This document shows, in pieces, positions 31,931 to 59,287 of a stretch of DNA of 64,000 nt. The number at the start of each line of letters is the position of its first letter. The first letter of the stretch is position 1. This DNA is from Salvelinus alpinus. Lineage: Eukaryota; Chordata; Actinopteri; Salmoniformes; Salmonidae. The position numbers and the translations under genes are program-made. Below the pieces are notes generated by a model that was not told the origin of the DNA, made no database searches, and saw only the letters and a program-made list of their open reading frames with translations. The stretch spans positions 18,613,038 through 18,677,037 of the forward strand of contig NC_092098.1 in NCBI RefSeq assembly GCF_045679555.1, in the 5' to 3' direction.

Positions 31931-31938
31931 GCCTATAG

Positions 31939-32807
31939 TATCTACATTATATGGATTGCCTATGTTCTCCTAGCCTGGCAAGCCAGTCTGATCTCATGAG
32001 CTTACACAGATGTTCAAATATGTTTTCTATTTTAAAAAATTTATAATTTAGAACAAGAGACACTACCGGACAAATAACTTTACAACAGCAAATGAGACAA
32101 GAATCCAGCAGCATACAATCCTGGACCATTTCATGGCATTTTTGGGTTGGAGCTGGCCAGTGCTGAAATAGAAGAGCATCAAGGTCAGTTTGCAGTCTCA
32201 TCTGTTGTAAGCAAGCCTCCAAATTCCTCCCCATTTGCTGTACAACCATGTAGGCTATTGTGCTCCATGGATTTACAGTGGCACGTGGTAGCAATGTGAG
32301 ACGGAGGAGCAGATTTAATAATATGGCATAACGAGGATTGTTTGAAGCCTACTTCACAAATAGTATGTCAGAGTCAGAGTGGTTGTTGACAAAACACCTG
32401 GAACTACAAGATAAGGCATCAAATCTGTTGCCACTGGAAAAATGCTCAGAAATTCATCAAGTGAATGTCACACCCTGACCACAGTTTAGTAGGCTATGTC
32501 ATAAAGCTTGAGTATGATTACATTACAGGTATTCATCTGAACATATTTATCTGAAACTGTCTTTTGTGTCCAGACCATGAGAGCAGAGCTATTTTCCTGA
32601 GTTATGTAATTCCTTGTGTTCCTTGAACTGTAAACACATTAAGATGAGGGGAAATGCTACTCTTAAGGTTGCCTGGCCATCATCCAAGACCTTTTGTGGC
32701 CAACTACTGTGCTCAACCTCGCAGTCTCCAGAGGAGTTGGGACACAGCAAACAGGAACTATTCTTGTTGTTCTCCGGATTTAGAGAAGTGTGTATAGGCC
32801 TATGTGG
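31939..32807. other. Unassigned intergenic DNA
   Basis: No convincing gene. A minus-strand open frame of about 115 codons (31947-32294) shows no recognisable domain. The word GTCACACCCTGACC near 32466 resembles LTR ends but has no partner. Confidence 0.4.
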
Positions 32808-35640
32808 ATATCAAATCAAATGTTATACGTCACATGCGCTGACATGCGCTGAGTATGCGCTGAGTCTAGGTCCAAAAGGAGCCTTTTGGACCTAGACTTG
32901 GCGCTTCGGTACTGCTTGCCATGCGGTAGCAGAGAGAACAGTCTATGACTAGGGTGGCTGGAGTCTTTTACAATTTTTAGGGCCTTCCTCTGACGCCGCC
33001 TGGTATAGAGGTCCTGGATGGGAGAAGGTTTGGCCTCAGTGATGACTGAGCCATACTCACTACCCTCTGTAGTGCCTTGTGGTGAGAGACCGAGCAGTTG
33101 CCATACCAGGCGGTGATGAAACCAGTCAGGATGCTCTCGATGGTGCAGCTGTAGAACCTTTTGAGGATCTGGGGACCCATGCCAAATCTTTTAAGCCTCC
33201 TGAGGGGGAATAGCCTTTGTCGTGCCCTCTTCACTACTGTCTTAGTGTGTTTGGACCATGATAGTTTGTTGGTGATGTGGACACCAAGGAACTTGAAGCT
33301 CTCAACCTGCTCCACTACAGCCCCGTCGATGAGAATGGGGGCGTGCTCGGTCCTCCTTTTCCTGTAGTCCACAATCATCTCCTTTATCTTGATCACGTTA
33401 AGGGAGAGGTTGTTGTCCTGGCACCACATGGCCAGGTCTCCTCCCTATAGGCTGTCTCATCGCTGTCGGTGATCAGTCCTACCACTGTTGTGTCATCGGC
33501 AAACTTGATGATGGTATTGGAGGGAACAGGGAGTACAGGAGGGAACAGGGAGTACAGGAGGGGACTGAGCACACACCCCTGAGGGGCCCACCTGTTGAGG
33601 ATCAGCGTGGCGGATGATTTGTTACAGACCCTTACCACCTGGGGGCAGCCCGTCAGGAAGTCCAGGATCCAGTTGTAGAGGGAGTTGTTTAGACCCAGGG
33701 TCCTTAGCTTAGTGATGAGCTTTGAGGGCACAATGGTGTTGAACGGTGAGCTGTAGTCAATGAATAGCATTCTCACATAGGTGTTCCTTTTGTCCAAGTG
33801 GGAAAGGGCAGTGTTGAGTGCAATAGAGATTGCATCATCTGTGGATCTGTTGGGGCAGTATGCACATTGGAGTGGGTCTAGGGTTTCTGGGATAATGGTG
33901 TTGATGTGAGCCATGACTAGCCTTTCAAAGCAATTCATGTCTACAGACGTGAGTGCTACGGTTCGGTAGTCATTTAGGCAGGTTACCTTAGTGTTCTTGG
34001 GCACAGGGACTATGCTGGTCTGCTTGAAACATGTTGGTATTATAGACTCAGTCATGGACAGGTTGAAAATGTCAGTGAAGACACTTGCCAGTTGGTCAGC
34101 GCATGCTTGGAGTACACATCCTGGTAATCCGTTTGGCCCTGCGGCCTTGTGAATGTTGACCTTTTTAAAGATCTCACATCGGCTACGGAGAGTGTGATCA
34201 CACAGCCGTCCGGAACAGCTGATGCTCTCATGCATGTTTTAGTGTTACTTGCCTCGAAGCGAGCATAGAAGTAATTTAGCTCGTTTGGTAGGCTCATGTC
34301 ACTGGGCAGCTCGCAGCTGTGCTTACCTTTGTAGTCTGTAATAGTTTGCAAGCCCTGCCACATCCGACGAGTGTCGGAGCCGGTAAAGTACGATTCAATC
34401 TTAGTCCTGTATTGACGTTTTGCCTGCTTGATGGTTCGCCGGAGGGCATAGCGGGATTAATTATAAGCTTCCGGGTTAGAGTCCCACTCATTGAAAGCTG
34501 CAGCTCTACCCTTTAGCTCAGTGCGGATATTGCCTGTAATCCATGGCTTCTGGTTGGGGTATTTACGTACGATAACTGTTGGGATGATGTCATCAATGCA
34601 CTTATTGATGAAGCCAGTGACTGATGTGGTGTTTTACTCAATGCCATCGGAGGAATCCCGGAACACATTCCAGTCTGTGCTAGCAAAACAGTCCTGTAGC
34701 TTAGCATATGCTTCATTTGACCACTTTTTTATTGATCAAGTCACTGGTGTGCTTCCTGCTTTAGTTTTTGCTTGTAAGCAGGAATCAGGAGGATAGAATT
34801 ATGGTCAGATTTGCCAAATGGAGGGCGCTAGGAGATTCGCCTCTGGATGAGCGTTTTCCTGTATGCTTATGGCCGTATACAGCTCATTGAGTGCGGGTCT
34901 TAGTGCCAGTAAATAGACAGCTACGGTGGTGGTAAATAGACAGCTACGAAGAAAATAGATGAAAACTCTATAGGTAAATAGTGTGGTCTGCAGATTATCA
35001 TGAGGTACTCTACCTCAGGCGGGCAAAACCTCGAGACTTCCTTAGATTCCGTGCACTAGCTGTTGTTTACAAATCTACATAGACCGCCACCCCTTGTCAC
35101 CAGAGGCCGCTGTACTATCTTGCCGAAAAAGCATAAAACCCGCCAGCTGTATGTTATTCATGTTGTCGTTCAGCCACGACTCGGTGAAAGTAAGATATTA
35201 CAGTTTTTAATATCCCGCTGGTAGGATATACGTGATCGTAGTTCGTCTATTTTATTTTCCATTGATTGTACGTTGGCTAATAGGACTGATGGTAAAGGGA
35301 GATTACCCGCTCGGCGTCAGATCCTTACAAGGCACCCAGATCTGCGTCCCCGATATCGCCGTCTCTTTCTCCTGCGAATGACGGGGAAGAGGGCCTTGTC
35401 GGGTGTCTGAAGTAAATCCTTCCCGTCCGACTTGTTAAAGAAAAAGTATTCCTCCTGTTCGGGGTGAGTAATTGCTGCCCTGATATCTAGAAGCTCTTTT
35501 CGGTCATAAGACACGGAGGAAGAAACATTATGTACAAAACAAGTTACAAATAACGCGAAAAAACACACACAATAGCACATTTGGTTAGGGGATCGTAAAA
35601 CGGCAGCCATCTCCTCCAGCGCCATTACTTATACACTGAG
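32808..35640 (-). mobile_element. LINE retrotransposon with endonuclease and RT remnants
   Basis: The 5' end is near 35640 and the tail (ATCAAATCAAATG) at 32808. On the minus strand, in order: a 5' open piece starting MALEEMAAVLRSPNQM (35317-35625); the end of the AP-type endonuclease, GKSDHNSILLIPAYKQKL (about 34752-34832); then reverse transcriptase with [33 protein letters not shown] and the catalytic [10 protein letters not shown] (33393-34235). After a frameshift comes the RT end IKIKEMIVDYRKRRTEHAPI (32977-33429). Much of the endonuclease and the 3' untranslated part are deleted, so 2.8 kb remain. It is inactive. It looks like an L2/CR1-type LINE, by motif style only. Confidence 0.85.
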
Positions 35641-36690
35641 TATACATTAAGAACACCTTCTCTTTCTTTGACATAGAATGACCAGGTGAATCCAGGTGAA
35701 AGCTATGATCCCTTATTGATGTCTCTTGTTAAATCCACTTCAATCAGTGTAGATAAAGGGGAGGAGACAGGTTCTAGAATGATTTTTAAGACAATGGAGA
35801 CATGTATTGTGTATGTGTGCCATTCAGAGTGTGAATAGTCAAAACAAAAGATTTAAGTACCTTTAGACGGGGTATGGTATTAGGTGCCAGGCGCACCGAT
35901 TTGTGTCAAGAACTGCAATGCTGCTGGGTTTTTCACACTCAACAGTTTTAAAGATTTTATGTCACATGCACAAGTACAGTGAAATGCCTTTCTTGCAAGC
36001 TCTAACCCCAACAATGCAGTAATCAATAACAATGCAATACTAATAATAACAATGAAAACCTAAAACACACTAAATATCAAAATAAGAAATAGAAAGAACC
36101 TAATAAAGTAAGTAAGCATACTATATACAGGGTTAGTTCCAATACCATATTTACAATGTACATGGATACTGGAGTGATAGAGGTAGATACTGTATCTATA
36201 GGGGTAAGGTGACTAGGCATCAGGATATATGATAAACAGAGTAGCAGCAGAATAGCTGATGATTTTATGTGAGTGGATGTGTGTAGAGTCAGTATAAATG
36301 TATGTGCATATTATGTGTGTGTGAGCAAATTATGGAGTGAGTGTTTGTATGTGTGTTGGAGTATCAGTGTGCGTAGTAACAAAAGTGCAAAAATAAGAAT
36401 AAAATACAAGTTCAACTCAGATAGTCTGTGTAGCCATTTTGTTAGCTATTTCATCGCTATTTAGCAGTCTTATGGCATGGGGATGGAAGCGGTTCAGGAG
36501 CCTGTTGGTGTCCCGTGTATATCAAGAATGGTCCACCACCCAAAGGACATCCAGCCAACTTGACACAACTGTAGGAAGCATTAAAGTCAACATGGGCCAG
36601 CATCCCTGTGGAAAACTTTCGACACCTTGTAGAGTCCATGCCCCGATGAATTGAGGCTGTTCTGAGTGCAAAAGGGTTTAATGTTTGATA
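35634..36690 (-). mobile_element. Reverse copy of the Tc1-type non-coding element
   Basis: Same family as 19731-22253 in opposite orientation: it opens ACACTGAGTATACATTAAGA and contains AGGGATCATAGC-family sequence in inverted sense, plus TGGTCCACCACCCAAAGGAC near 36530. It is split by a LINE piece at 35950-36515, and its far end is shortened where the next Tc1 begins at 36691. Confidence 0.7.
35950..36515 (-). mobile_element. LINE 3' untranslated fragment
   Basis: The minus strand of the region that, in the LINE family at 32808-35640, lies between the RT end and the tail. It starts at TTTTATGTCACATGCACAAG and runs to GAAGCGGTTCAGGAGCCTGT. It interrupts the reverse Tc1-type element and supplies a part that the 2.8-kb LINE lacks. 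Confidence 0.65.
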
Positions 36691-38318
36691 TACAGTGCCT
36701 TGCAAAAGTATTCATCCCCCTTGGCATATTTTCCTATTTTGTTGCATTACAACCTGTAATTTAAATGGATTTTTATTTGGATTTCATGTAATGGACATAA
36801 ACAAAATAGTCCAAATTGGTGAAGTGAAATTAAAAAAAGAACTTGTTTACATTTTTTTTTAAATGGAAAAATTGTACGTGCTTATGTATTCACCCCCTTT
36901 GCTATGAAGCCCCTAAATAAGATCTGGTGCAACCAATTACCTTCAAAAGTCACATAATTAGTTAAATAAAGTCCACCTGTGTGCAATCTAAGTGCCACAT
37001 GATCTGTCACATGATCTCAGTATATATACACCTGTTCTGAATGGCCCCAGAGTCTGCAACAGCACTAAGCAAGGGGCACAACCAAGCAAGCGGCACCATG
37101 AAGAACAAGGAGGTCTCCAAACAGGCCAGGGACAAAGTTGTGGAGAAGTACAGATCAGAGTTGGGGTATAAAAATATCTGAAACTTTGAACATCCCACTG
37201 AGTACCATTAAATTCATTATTTAAAAATTGAAAGAATATGGAACCACAACAAACCTGCCAAGAGAGTGCCGCCCACCAAAACTCATGGACCAGGCAAGGG
37301 GGGCATTAATCAGAGAGGCAACAAAGAGAGCAAAGATAACCCTGAAGGATCTGCAAAGCTCCACAGCGGAGATTGGAGTATCTGTCCATAGGATCACTTT
37401 AAACTGTAAACTCCACAGAGCTGGGCTTTACGGAAGAGTGGCCAGAAGAAAGCCATTGTTAAAGAAAAAATAAGCAAACACGTTTGGTGTTCGCCAAAAG
37501 GCATGTGGGAGACTCCCCAAACATATGGAAGAAGGTACTCTGGTCAGATGAGACTAAAATGTAGCTTTCTGGCCATCAAGGATAACGCCATGTCTGGCGC
37601 AAACCCAACACCTCTCATCACCCCGAGAACACCATCCCCACAGTGAAGCATGGTGGTGGCAGTATCATGCTGTGGGGATGTTTTTCATCGGCAGGGACTG
37701 GGAAACTGGTCAGAATTGAAGGAATGATGGATGACGCTGAATACTGGGAAATTCTTGAGGGAAACCTGTTTGTCTTCCAGATATTTGAGACTGGGACGGA
37801 GGTTCACCTTCCAGCAGGACAATGACCCTAAGCATACTCCTAAAGCAACACTCGAGTGGTTTAAGGGGAAATATTTAAATGTCTTGGAATGGCCTAGTCA
37901 AAGCCCAGACCTCAATCCAATTGAGAATCTGTGGTATGACTTAAAGATTGCTGTACTCCAGCGGAACCCATCCAACTTGAAGGAGCTGGAGCAGTTTTGC
38001 TTTGAAGAATGGGCAAAAATCCCAGTGGCTAGATGTGCCAAGCTTATAGAGACATACCCCAAGAGACTTGCAGCTGTAATTGCTGCAAAAGTTGTCTCTA
38101 CAAAGTGTTGACTTTGGGGGGGTGAATAGTTATGCACGCTCAGGTTTTCAGTTTTTTTGTATTATTTCTTGTTTGTTTCACAATACAAATAATTTTGCAT
38201 CTTCAAAGTGGTAGGCATGTTGTAAATCAAATGATACAAACCCCGCCAAAATCAATTTTAATTACAGGTTGTAAGGCAACAAAATAGGAAAAATGCCAAG
38301 AGGGGTGAATACTTTTGA
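36691..38318 (+). mobile_element. Tc1-like transposon, uninterrupted sister copy
   Basis: Opens TACAGTGCCTTGCAAAAGTA at 36691. Transposase starts near 37098 (MKNKEVSKQARDKVVEKY) and continues in pieces: ARGALIREATKRAKITLKDL (DNA-binding), [37 protein letters not shown] (second Asp) and [19 protein letters not shown] (third). The stretch 37731-38111 is open to its natural stop VVSTKC. A few frameshifts and stops elsewhere inactivate it, and the outermost few bases of the right end are missing. Confidence 0.9.
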
Positions 38319-38565
38319 AACTGAAAGCTCTATGATTTTAATTTAAAAGAACACATTTGAACATTAACAAGTGAACAAAATAAAAATGTGACTTGGACTG
38401 TGAGACTATTTGAAGTGTAGATGGGCCAAGGCTGGGTCATTTCAGCGCAATGGATCCACTACAAAGGCTGTGGTAGCATAGCAGCAGGAAAATAATATAT
38501 TGCCAGCACTACGGACGGCTATATCTGTACTCTAATACAGGACGAGTAAAGGTCCAAACAAATAT
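38319..38565. other. Unassigned intergenic DNA
   Basis: Short unique-looking spacer without recognised features. Confidence 0.4.
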
Positions 38566-39023
38566 ATATTGTTTCTCTTTGCTTATTTGAGCTGTTCTTG
38601 CCATAAGATATACTTGGTATTTTACCAAATAGGGCTATCTTCTGTATACCACCCCTACCTTGTCTTTACACAACTGATTGGCTCAAATGCATTAAGAAGG
38701 AAAGAAATTCCACAAATTAACTTTTAACAAAGCACACATGTTAATTGAAATGCATTTCAGGTGACTACCTAATGAAGCTGGTTGAGAGAATGCCAAGAGT
38801 GTGCAAAGCTGTCATCAAGGCAAAGGGTGGCTACTTTGAAGAATCTCAAATATAAAATATATTTTAATTTGATAAACACTTTTTTGGTTACTACATGATT
38901 CCAAATGTGTTATTTCATAGTTTTGGTGTCTTCACTATTATTCTACAATGTAGAAAAAAATTGTAAAAATAAAGAAAAACCCTTGGATGAGTAGGTGTGT
39001 CCAAACTTTTGACTGGTACTGTA
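38566..39023 (+). mobile_element. Tc1-like transposon, 3' fragment
   Basis: Same family as 5615-7245. It encodes the transposase end LVERMPRVCKAVIKAKGG-like residues (VERMPRVCKAVIKAKGGYFE) and closes with the inverted end AAACTTTTGACTGGTACTGTA near 39023. The first 150 bases come from the element's 5' region in inverted order, so it is probably a rearranged internal-deletion derivative. Confidence 0.8.
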
Positions 39024-39045
39024 TATTAATACATTTTTATTTTTC

Positions 39046-39085
39046 AGGGGGTGCTGCAGCACCCTCAGCACCTCTACTTCCTGTG
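39046..39085 (+). repeat. Shared GC-rich box, copy 2
   Basis: GGGGGTGCTGCAGCACCCTC then AGCACCTCTACTTCCTGTGG, a close copy of 16711-16755. The word GGGTGCTGCAGCACCC is a perfect palindrome. It directly follows the Tc1 fragment end. Confidence 0.55.
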
Positions 39086-41251
39086 GCTATGTGTAGTAGA
39101 GGTATGTAGATTTTCCACTGCAGTGGTTTAGCCCCACTGTAATGTAGCAGTCTCCCTGGTTTAATGTTTCACTGGACTTCTACAGTACCCCTCCACTCCA
39201 TCCCCCTACCCAGGCCTCCTCTTTCTGATACACAGTATTTTGTGAAAGCTTATTCTAAAAGCATATTCAGTGGTAGAAAGAACTGTACGGGTGTGTTGGA
39301 ACAGCAAAGCTGCTGGTTATCCTCAACCACTTGTCCTATTAGCCTAAAGCATATTTTCTCCCCATCCTGTGCTGTGTTGCTTTAATTGATCTTATTTAAT
39401 TTATTGGATTATTGTTCAATTGAATTATTATTCTTGTGAGTTTTTTCAACTGAAGTTTATGTGTTGTTGGAAGTCTGAGACTTCCAAGGTTGATAGTGCT
39501 AATATTCACCTCTCTCATCATGCTTCTGAGAGTTACAGAAGTGACAGCTATGGGTCCAGTGAACACTCGAGCTCAGAGTCCATGGGGATTGGGAGTGACA
39601 GGTGCACAGGAGCCATGAGGAGAGATGAATCTCCAATTATTTATCAAACTGTTAAGACCTTTCAATGATTTCTGTGGATTGGTTCAAGTGGGTGGATGTC
39701 AACATTTCTTTTGAAAAATACCTACTATTATCAATTGTTACAGTAGCCTAGGCCTATAATGAAATTATGACATTTTAATTGCAAATTGACACAGTCCAAT
39801 AGAACAACCATCGCAACCCGAACGCAGTGTCTGTTTATGTTCCTTTTGTTGAGTATTTCAGGGCTGTGATTGTAACTATGTTTTGATGAGCAAGCGTCAC
39901 GAGGTTAGGACACCCATTTTAAAGCATAGATAGGAACAATAAATGATGAGCCCCCAATTTGCGTCTGTGGTATGTTCTTCTATGCATGAAGCACCGCCCA
40001 GGCTTTTGCTCCCCACTACGCAGGGAGAGATGCAGTAGTAGCATTCTACAGTGGCTACGTTACCGTCACAATTTTAGTGCATGCAAAGACCCTACCTGCT
40101 AATGCAAAACGGCACTCAAATCGTCAAATCGGGAAACTAGCAGACTACGGGTGTCAGAGTGGAAAGGGAACTAACGGTGGAGACTCTGATGATGATGAGG
40201 ATGATGATGGTGAGGATGATTCTGTAAGAGTTATAAACATGAATACAATATTATGTGAAAGAGGATATAATTAGAGATTCATATATTTTTCCTTGCATTT
40301 GGATACAATTATGAACAGTCACACAAAATGTTGGTGTACAATAATCTGCACCTTAACCGATTGCATTTTGTTGCGCTCATGTACTACATTATGACCTTGG
40401 ATATGAAAATTATAATTTGCATGATCGTAATCATCGTATATGATGCTTATGTTTGTGTGGTTAGTGGTGGCTGATACTGTGCCTCAGTGTGCGTATGGAT
40501 AATCGCAGCCCGCACGCAAGTTTAGCCTACGCACGGCGTGCAGTGGAGGCAAGGAAGTGGGAGCGAATGCGCGTTCTTATGGAGGGACACAGGGCTTCAA
40601 CATGGCCTCATCACGATATGAATGGCGCTGGTATATTCTATTTTTTCATATCTTGTTTGTGGTTTACCTTTTCTTTAACATGTTGACCATGAGTCGAATA
40701 TGGCATTCACGGAGCGCCAGATTGGTTATACAGATTTAAAGGAAAGGTTCCTTGGCCTCTGTTCCCTCGTAAATATTTTTTTATTGGCATGTTGTAAAAC
40801 ACATCCCGCATGTGTGTTCTGTTGATTAGCCTACTTGGCAATGGTGCTCGGTTGAAATAAATGAGGTCTTATCACATCATCTTCTTGATCTGGTAGGATT
40901 GAAAGAACGCGATTTAATAATAGAATAGAATATATTAGAATAATGTCATTATTCAGCATGTAAGCTCTAAATGGCTGTGTAGATAACATTTTGTACCAAC
41001 CAACATGTCATGTCTTAGAGCTAATGGGCGCAATGCAAACAAACAGTATCATCTAGCATATAGCCTAATAATGTTATTATTTGTTATCGAATGTAGATTT
41101 GTCTGTCTTAAAAAATATATTGACCCTGTTTTAATGGTTTTACGTTGATATTGAAGTAGTTTTTATGTCTATTCTTCCATGCTTCTACTATATCTCACTG
41201 TAGGCCCCGTGGTGCAACATAGGCATATGGTTGTATTTCCATTGCTTTTAG

Positions 41252-41349
41252 TGAATGACAGTGGGTAGGCCTAAATAGTATGCGTATATGCATCATGTTT
41301 TGAATGACAGTGGGTAGGCCTAAATAGTATGCGTATATGCATCATGTTT
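41252..41349 (+). repeat. 49-bp tandem duplication
   Basis: The unit beginning TGAATGACAGTGGGTAGGCC occurs twice back to back with no mismatch seen, so the duplication is recent. Confidence 0.9.
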
Positions 41350-42354
41350 TGTAAAGTAGGCTAAATATAATGCAGTTTTCCTTTTCATAGTGACAATTCT
41401 ACAGATGCTATGAATATGATTGCATGTTTTTGTTGTGTGTGTGTTTGCAACCTAATTCAAGATAGACCTACTGTTTCTCTGCTGTATGGAATGCTTACAG
41501 TGCTGTTCATATTGCAGGGTCCCAGTAAAACAAATGGTGATGCAATGAGTCTCACAGGAGATAAAATAGCTGTATTACAAAAAGGCAATGCTCTGGTAGT
41601 GTAATAACACTAATACTGTCAGTATGCAGACATTCCTTTAAAAAAATACATGATTATTCATTAGTTGTATTATGAGGAAGCGAAAGGTAGGTTGTCAAAT
41701 CAAAACATGGGTGTGCATATTTAATGCAGGCAGGGGTGCATTCACATGGAGATGCATGTGGAGCAAAAATACCTCTTTATATTCTTGAGCTTGTGAGTTA
41801 TAGTGGAGAGTGAGCACTCTTGCCACATTTATCAGGGGACAGACATGTTGACTTGTACATTTGTATATTACTGTGAGGGCTTGTCTGTTTTAATTCTGTT
41901 GTATTTCTCATTGTTTGGGCTATCACCTTTTTTGTTTCACTCATGATGTTATTATGATTCCAGAGCTCAGACACTGGCACCTGTGGTCTATTGCATAAAT
42001 CCTTGTTTATAGAAATTTTAATTATGTTAATAGCCTACATAAAGTCAGTTGGCCTTCTGTAACCTGGAATAGGTCATGACATTAGCATGTGAATGGAGGG
42101 TAGGTTTTTCTCTGCATTATATATTAGAGAAACGTTGTTGAGTAAAACACAAATTATGGCAAAGTTTGTTGCTTGTTTTGGGATTATGAGAAAAACAGTC
42201 ACTCCAAGCAGAGCAACTACAGCTATGTTTTAGGGATTTATTGACCATAACAGCTTGGCTGTGTAATCCGGGTCAATGCACAAATGTAGTATCTACCAGC
42301 CTGCACCCTGTTTCAATATGGTGCGCCGGCTCCCTTGAGCCTGCATTGCATTCC

Positions 42355-42434
42355 AGCCAACTACACAAAGCTCTAGCCAACTACACAAAGCTCTAGCCAA
42401 CTACAAAAAGCTATAGCCAACTACACAAAGCTCT
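42355..42434 (+). repeat. 20-bp tandem repeat, four units
   Basis: The unit AGCCAACTACACAAAGCTCT is repeated about four times, with two changes in the third unit. Confidence 0.9.
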
Positions 42435-43197
42435 CTAGAGCAATAGGCTATCCTTTATGTTTATATTCAGCTTTTTACACTATACTGTAGATTGTTGAGT
42501 TTTGAGACAAGAAGTGATTTGGTTGATTTGTATATTTTCTGGGCATATTTAACTGCTTTTCTTAGTAGTTTGACTGAACCGTGTACTACCGATCATCTTA
42601 TGTAACATGTATATTTTACACTGGGGAGAAGTGTATTATGTACAGTAAATCTGTTTTAGACAGAATAAGGCCAATTACAGATTTTGCTGACAAACCCAGG
42701 GCCATTTTGTGAGAGGGAGTGGAAAGACGAAAAGTGGCACAGGTGTAATAAAATATTTTAACCATTGTGGGTGATACAATTAATAGGGTGGTCAAACTGA
42801 ATTTGTTTTGTTTGACCTGGCTTATACTGTGGCAATACGGATGGGGAAATATTAACACAATCATTCCTCTTCATGAGACTTCATTTGAGCAGTTTTAGAT
42901 CTCCCCACTTTCACGTCTAAACCCTAGATTAAGATTGATCATCTGTAGAAGGAGGTATTCCCTCAGGGTGGACACAAATAGGCATGTGTCTGTTAGAGTA
43001 TCATCCTTGAGTCATCTCTACCCACTACTCGATCTTATACTTAATCCTATTGCAGTGTCCATCGGTGGTATGATCGATGGTGGAATGAAACTTTGGTGTC
43101 TTTTAGTTAGTTGGTTGTGTTTGTCTGGGCACTTATGGTGGATTTAATATTGGAGAAGATTAGAGCAAATAAGTTTAAAAAATAAAGTATATATATT

Positions 43198-43420
43198 TAC
43201 ATACCAGTCAAAAGTTTGGACACACCTACTCATTCAAGGGTTTTTCATTATTTTGACTATTTTCTACATTGTAGAATAATAGTGAAGACATCACAACTAT
43301 GAAATAACACATATGGAATCATGTAGTAACCAAAAAAAGTGTTAAACAAATCAACATGTAGTTTATATTTTAGATTCTTCAAAGTAGCAACCCTTTGCCT
43401 TGACAGCTTTGCACACTCTA
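43198..43420 (+). mobile_element. Tc1-like 5' terminal fragment
   Basis: Opens ACATACCAGTCAAAAGTTTG, the intact left end of the family at 5615-7245, and runs about 220 bp to ACAGCTTTGCACACTC. No transposase. It lies 270 bp upstream of the SH3 exon of arhgef9. Confidence 0.85.
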
Positions 43421-43515
43421 TGTGTATGTAGATAAGTTGGTTAAAAACTCAGATATGATCACCAAGACTTGACAGTGCCCTCCTGCCCTTTTGCTAGAAG
43501 TTGAATGAGAACTAG

Positions 43516-59287
<15,772 letters not shown>

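Larger units (their letters stand above)
39090..43197 (+). other. arhgef9 upstream region, first exon not identified
   Basis: The first coding exon of arhgef9, expected to supply only a few N-terminal residues, should lie somewhere here, but no unambiguous short exon can be chosen. A CpG-containing stretch at about 39960-40230 and another at about 40480-40610 are the best promoter or first-exon candidates. A serine-rich open frame at 39420-39668 has no recognisable homologue. The rest is AT-rich. Confidence 0.4.

Noticed and set aside
39420-39668. 82-codon serine-rich frame with SSEHSSSESMGIGSD
   Set aside because: Suggestive composition but no recognisable family, splice pairing or conserved neighbours; not called as an exon.
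42355-42434. Regular 20-bp repeats resembling a CRISPR array
   Set aside because: Units are directly adjacent with no spacers, and the genome is eukaryotic; it is a simple tandem repeat.
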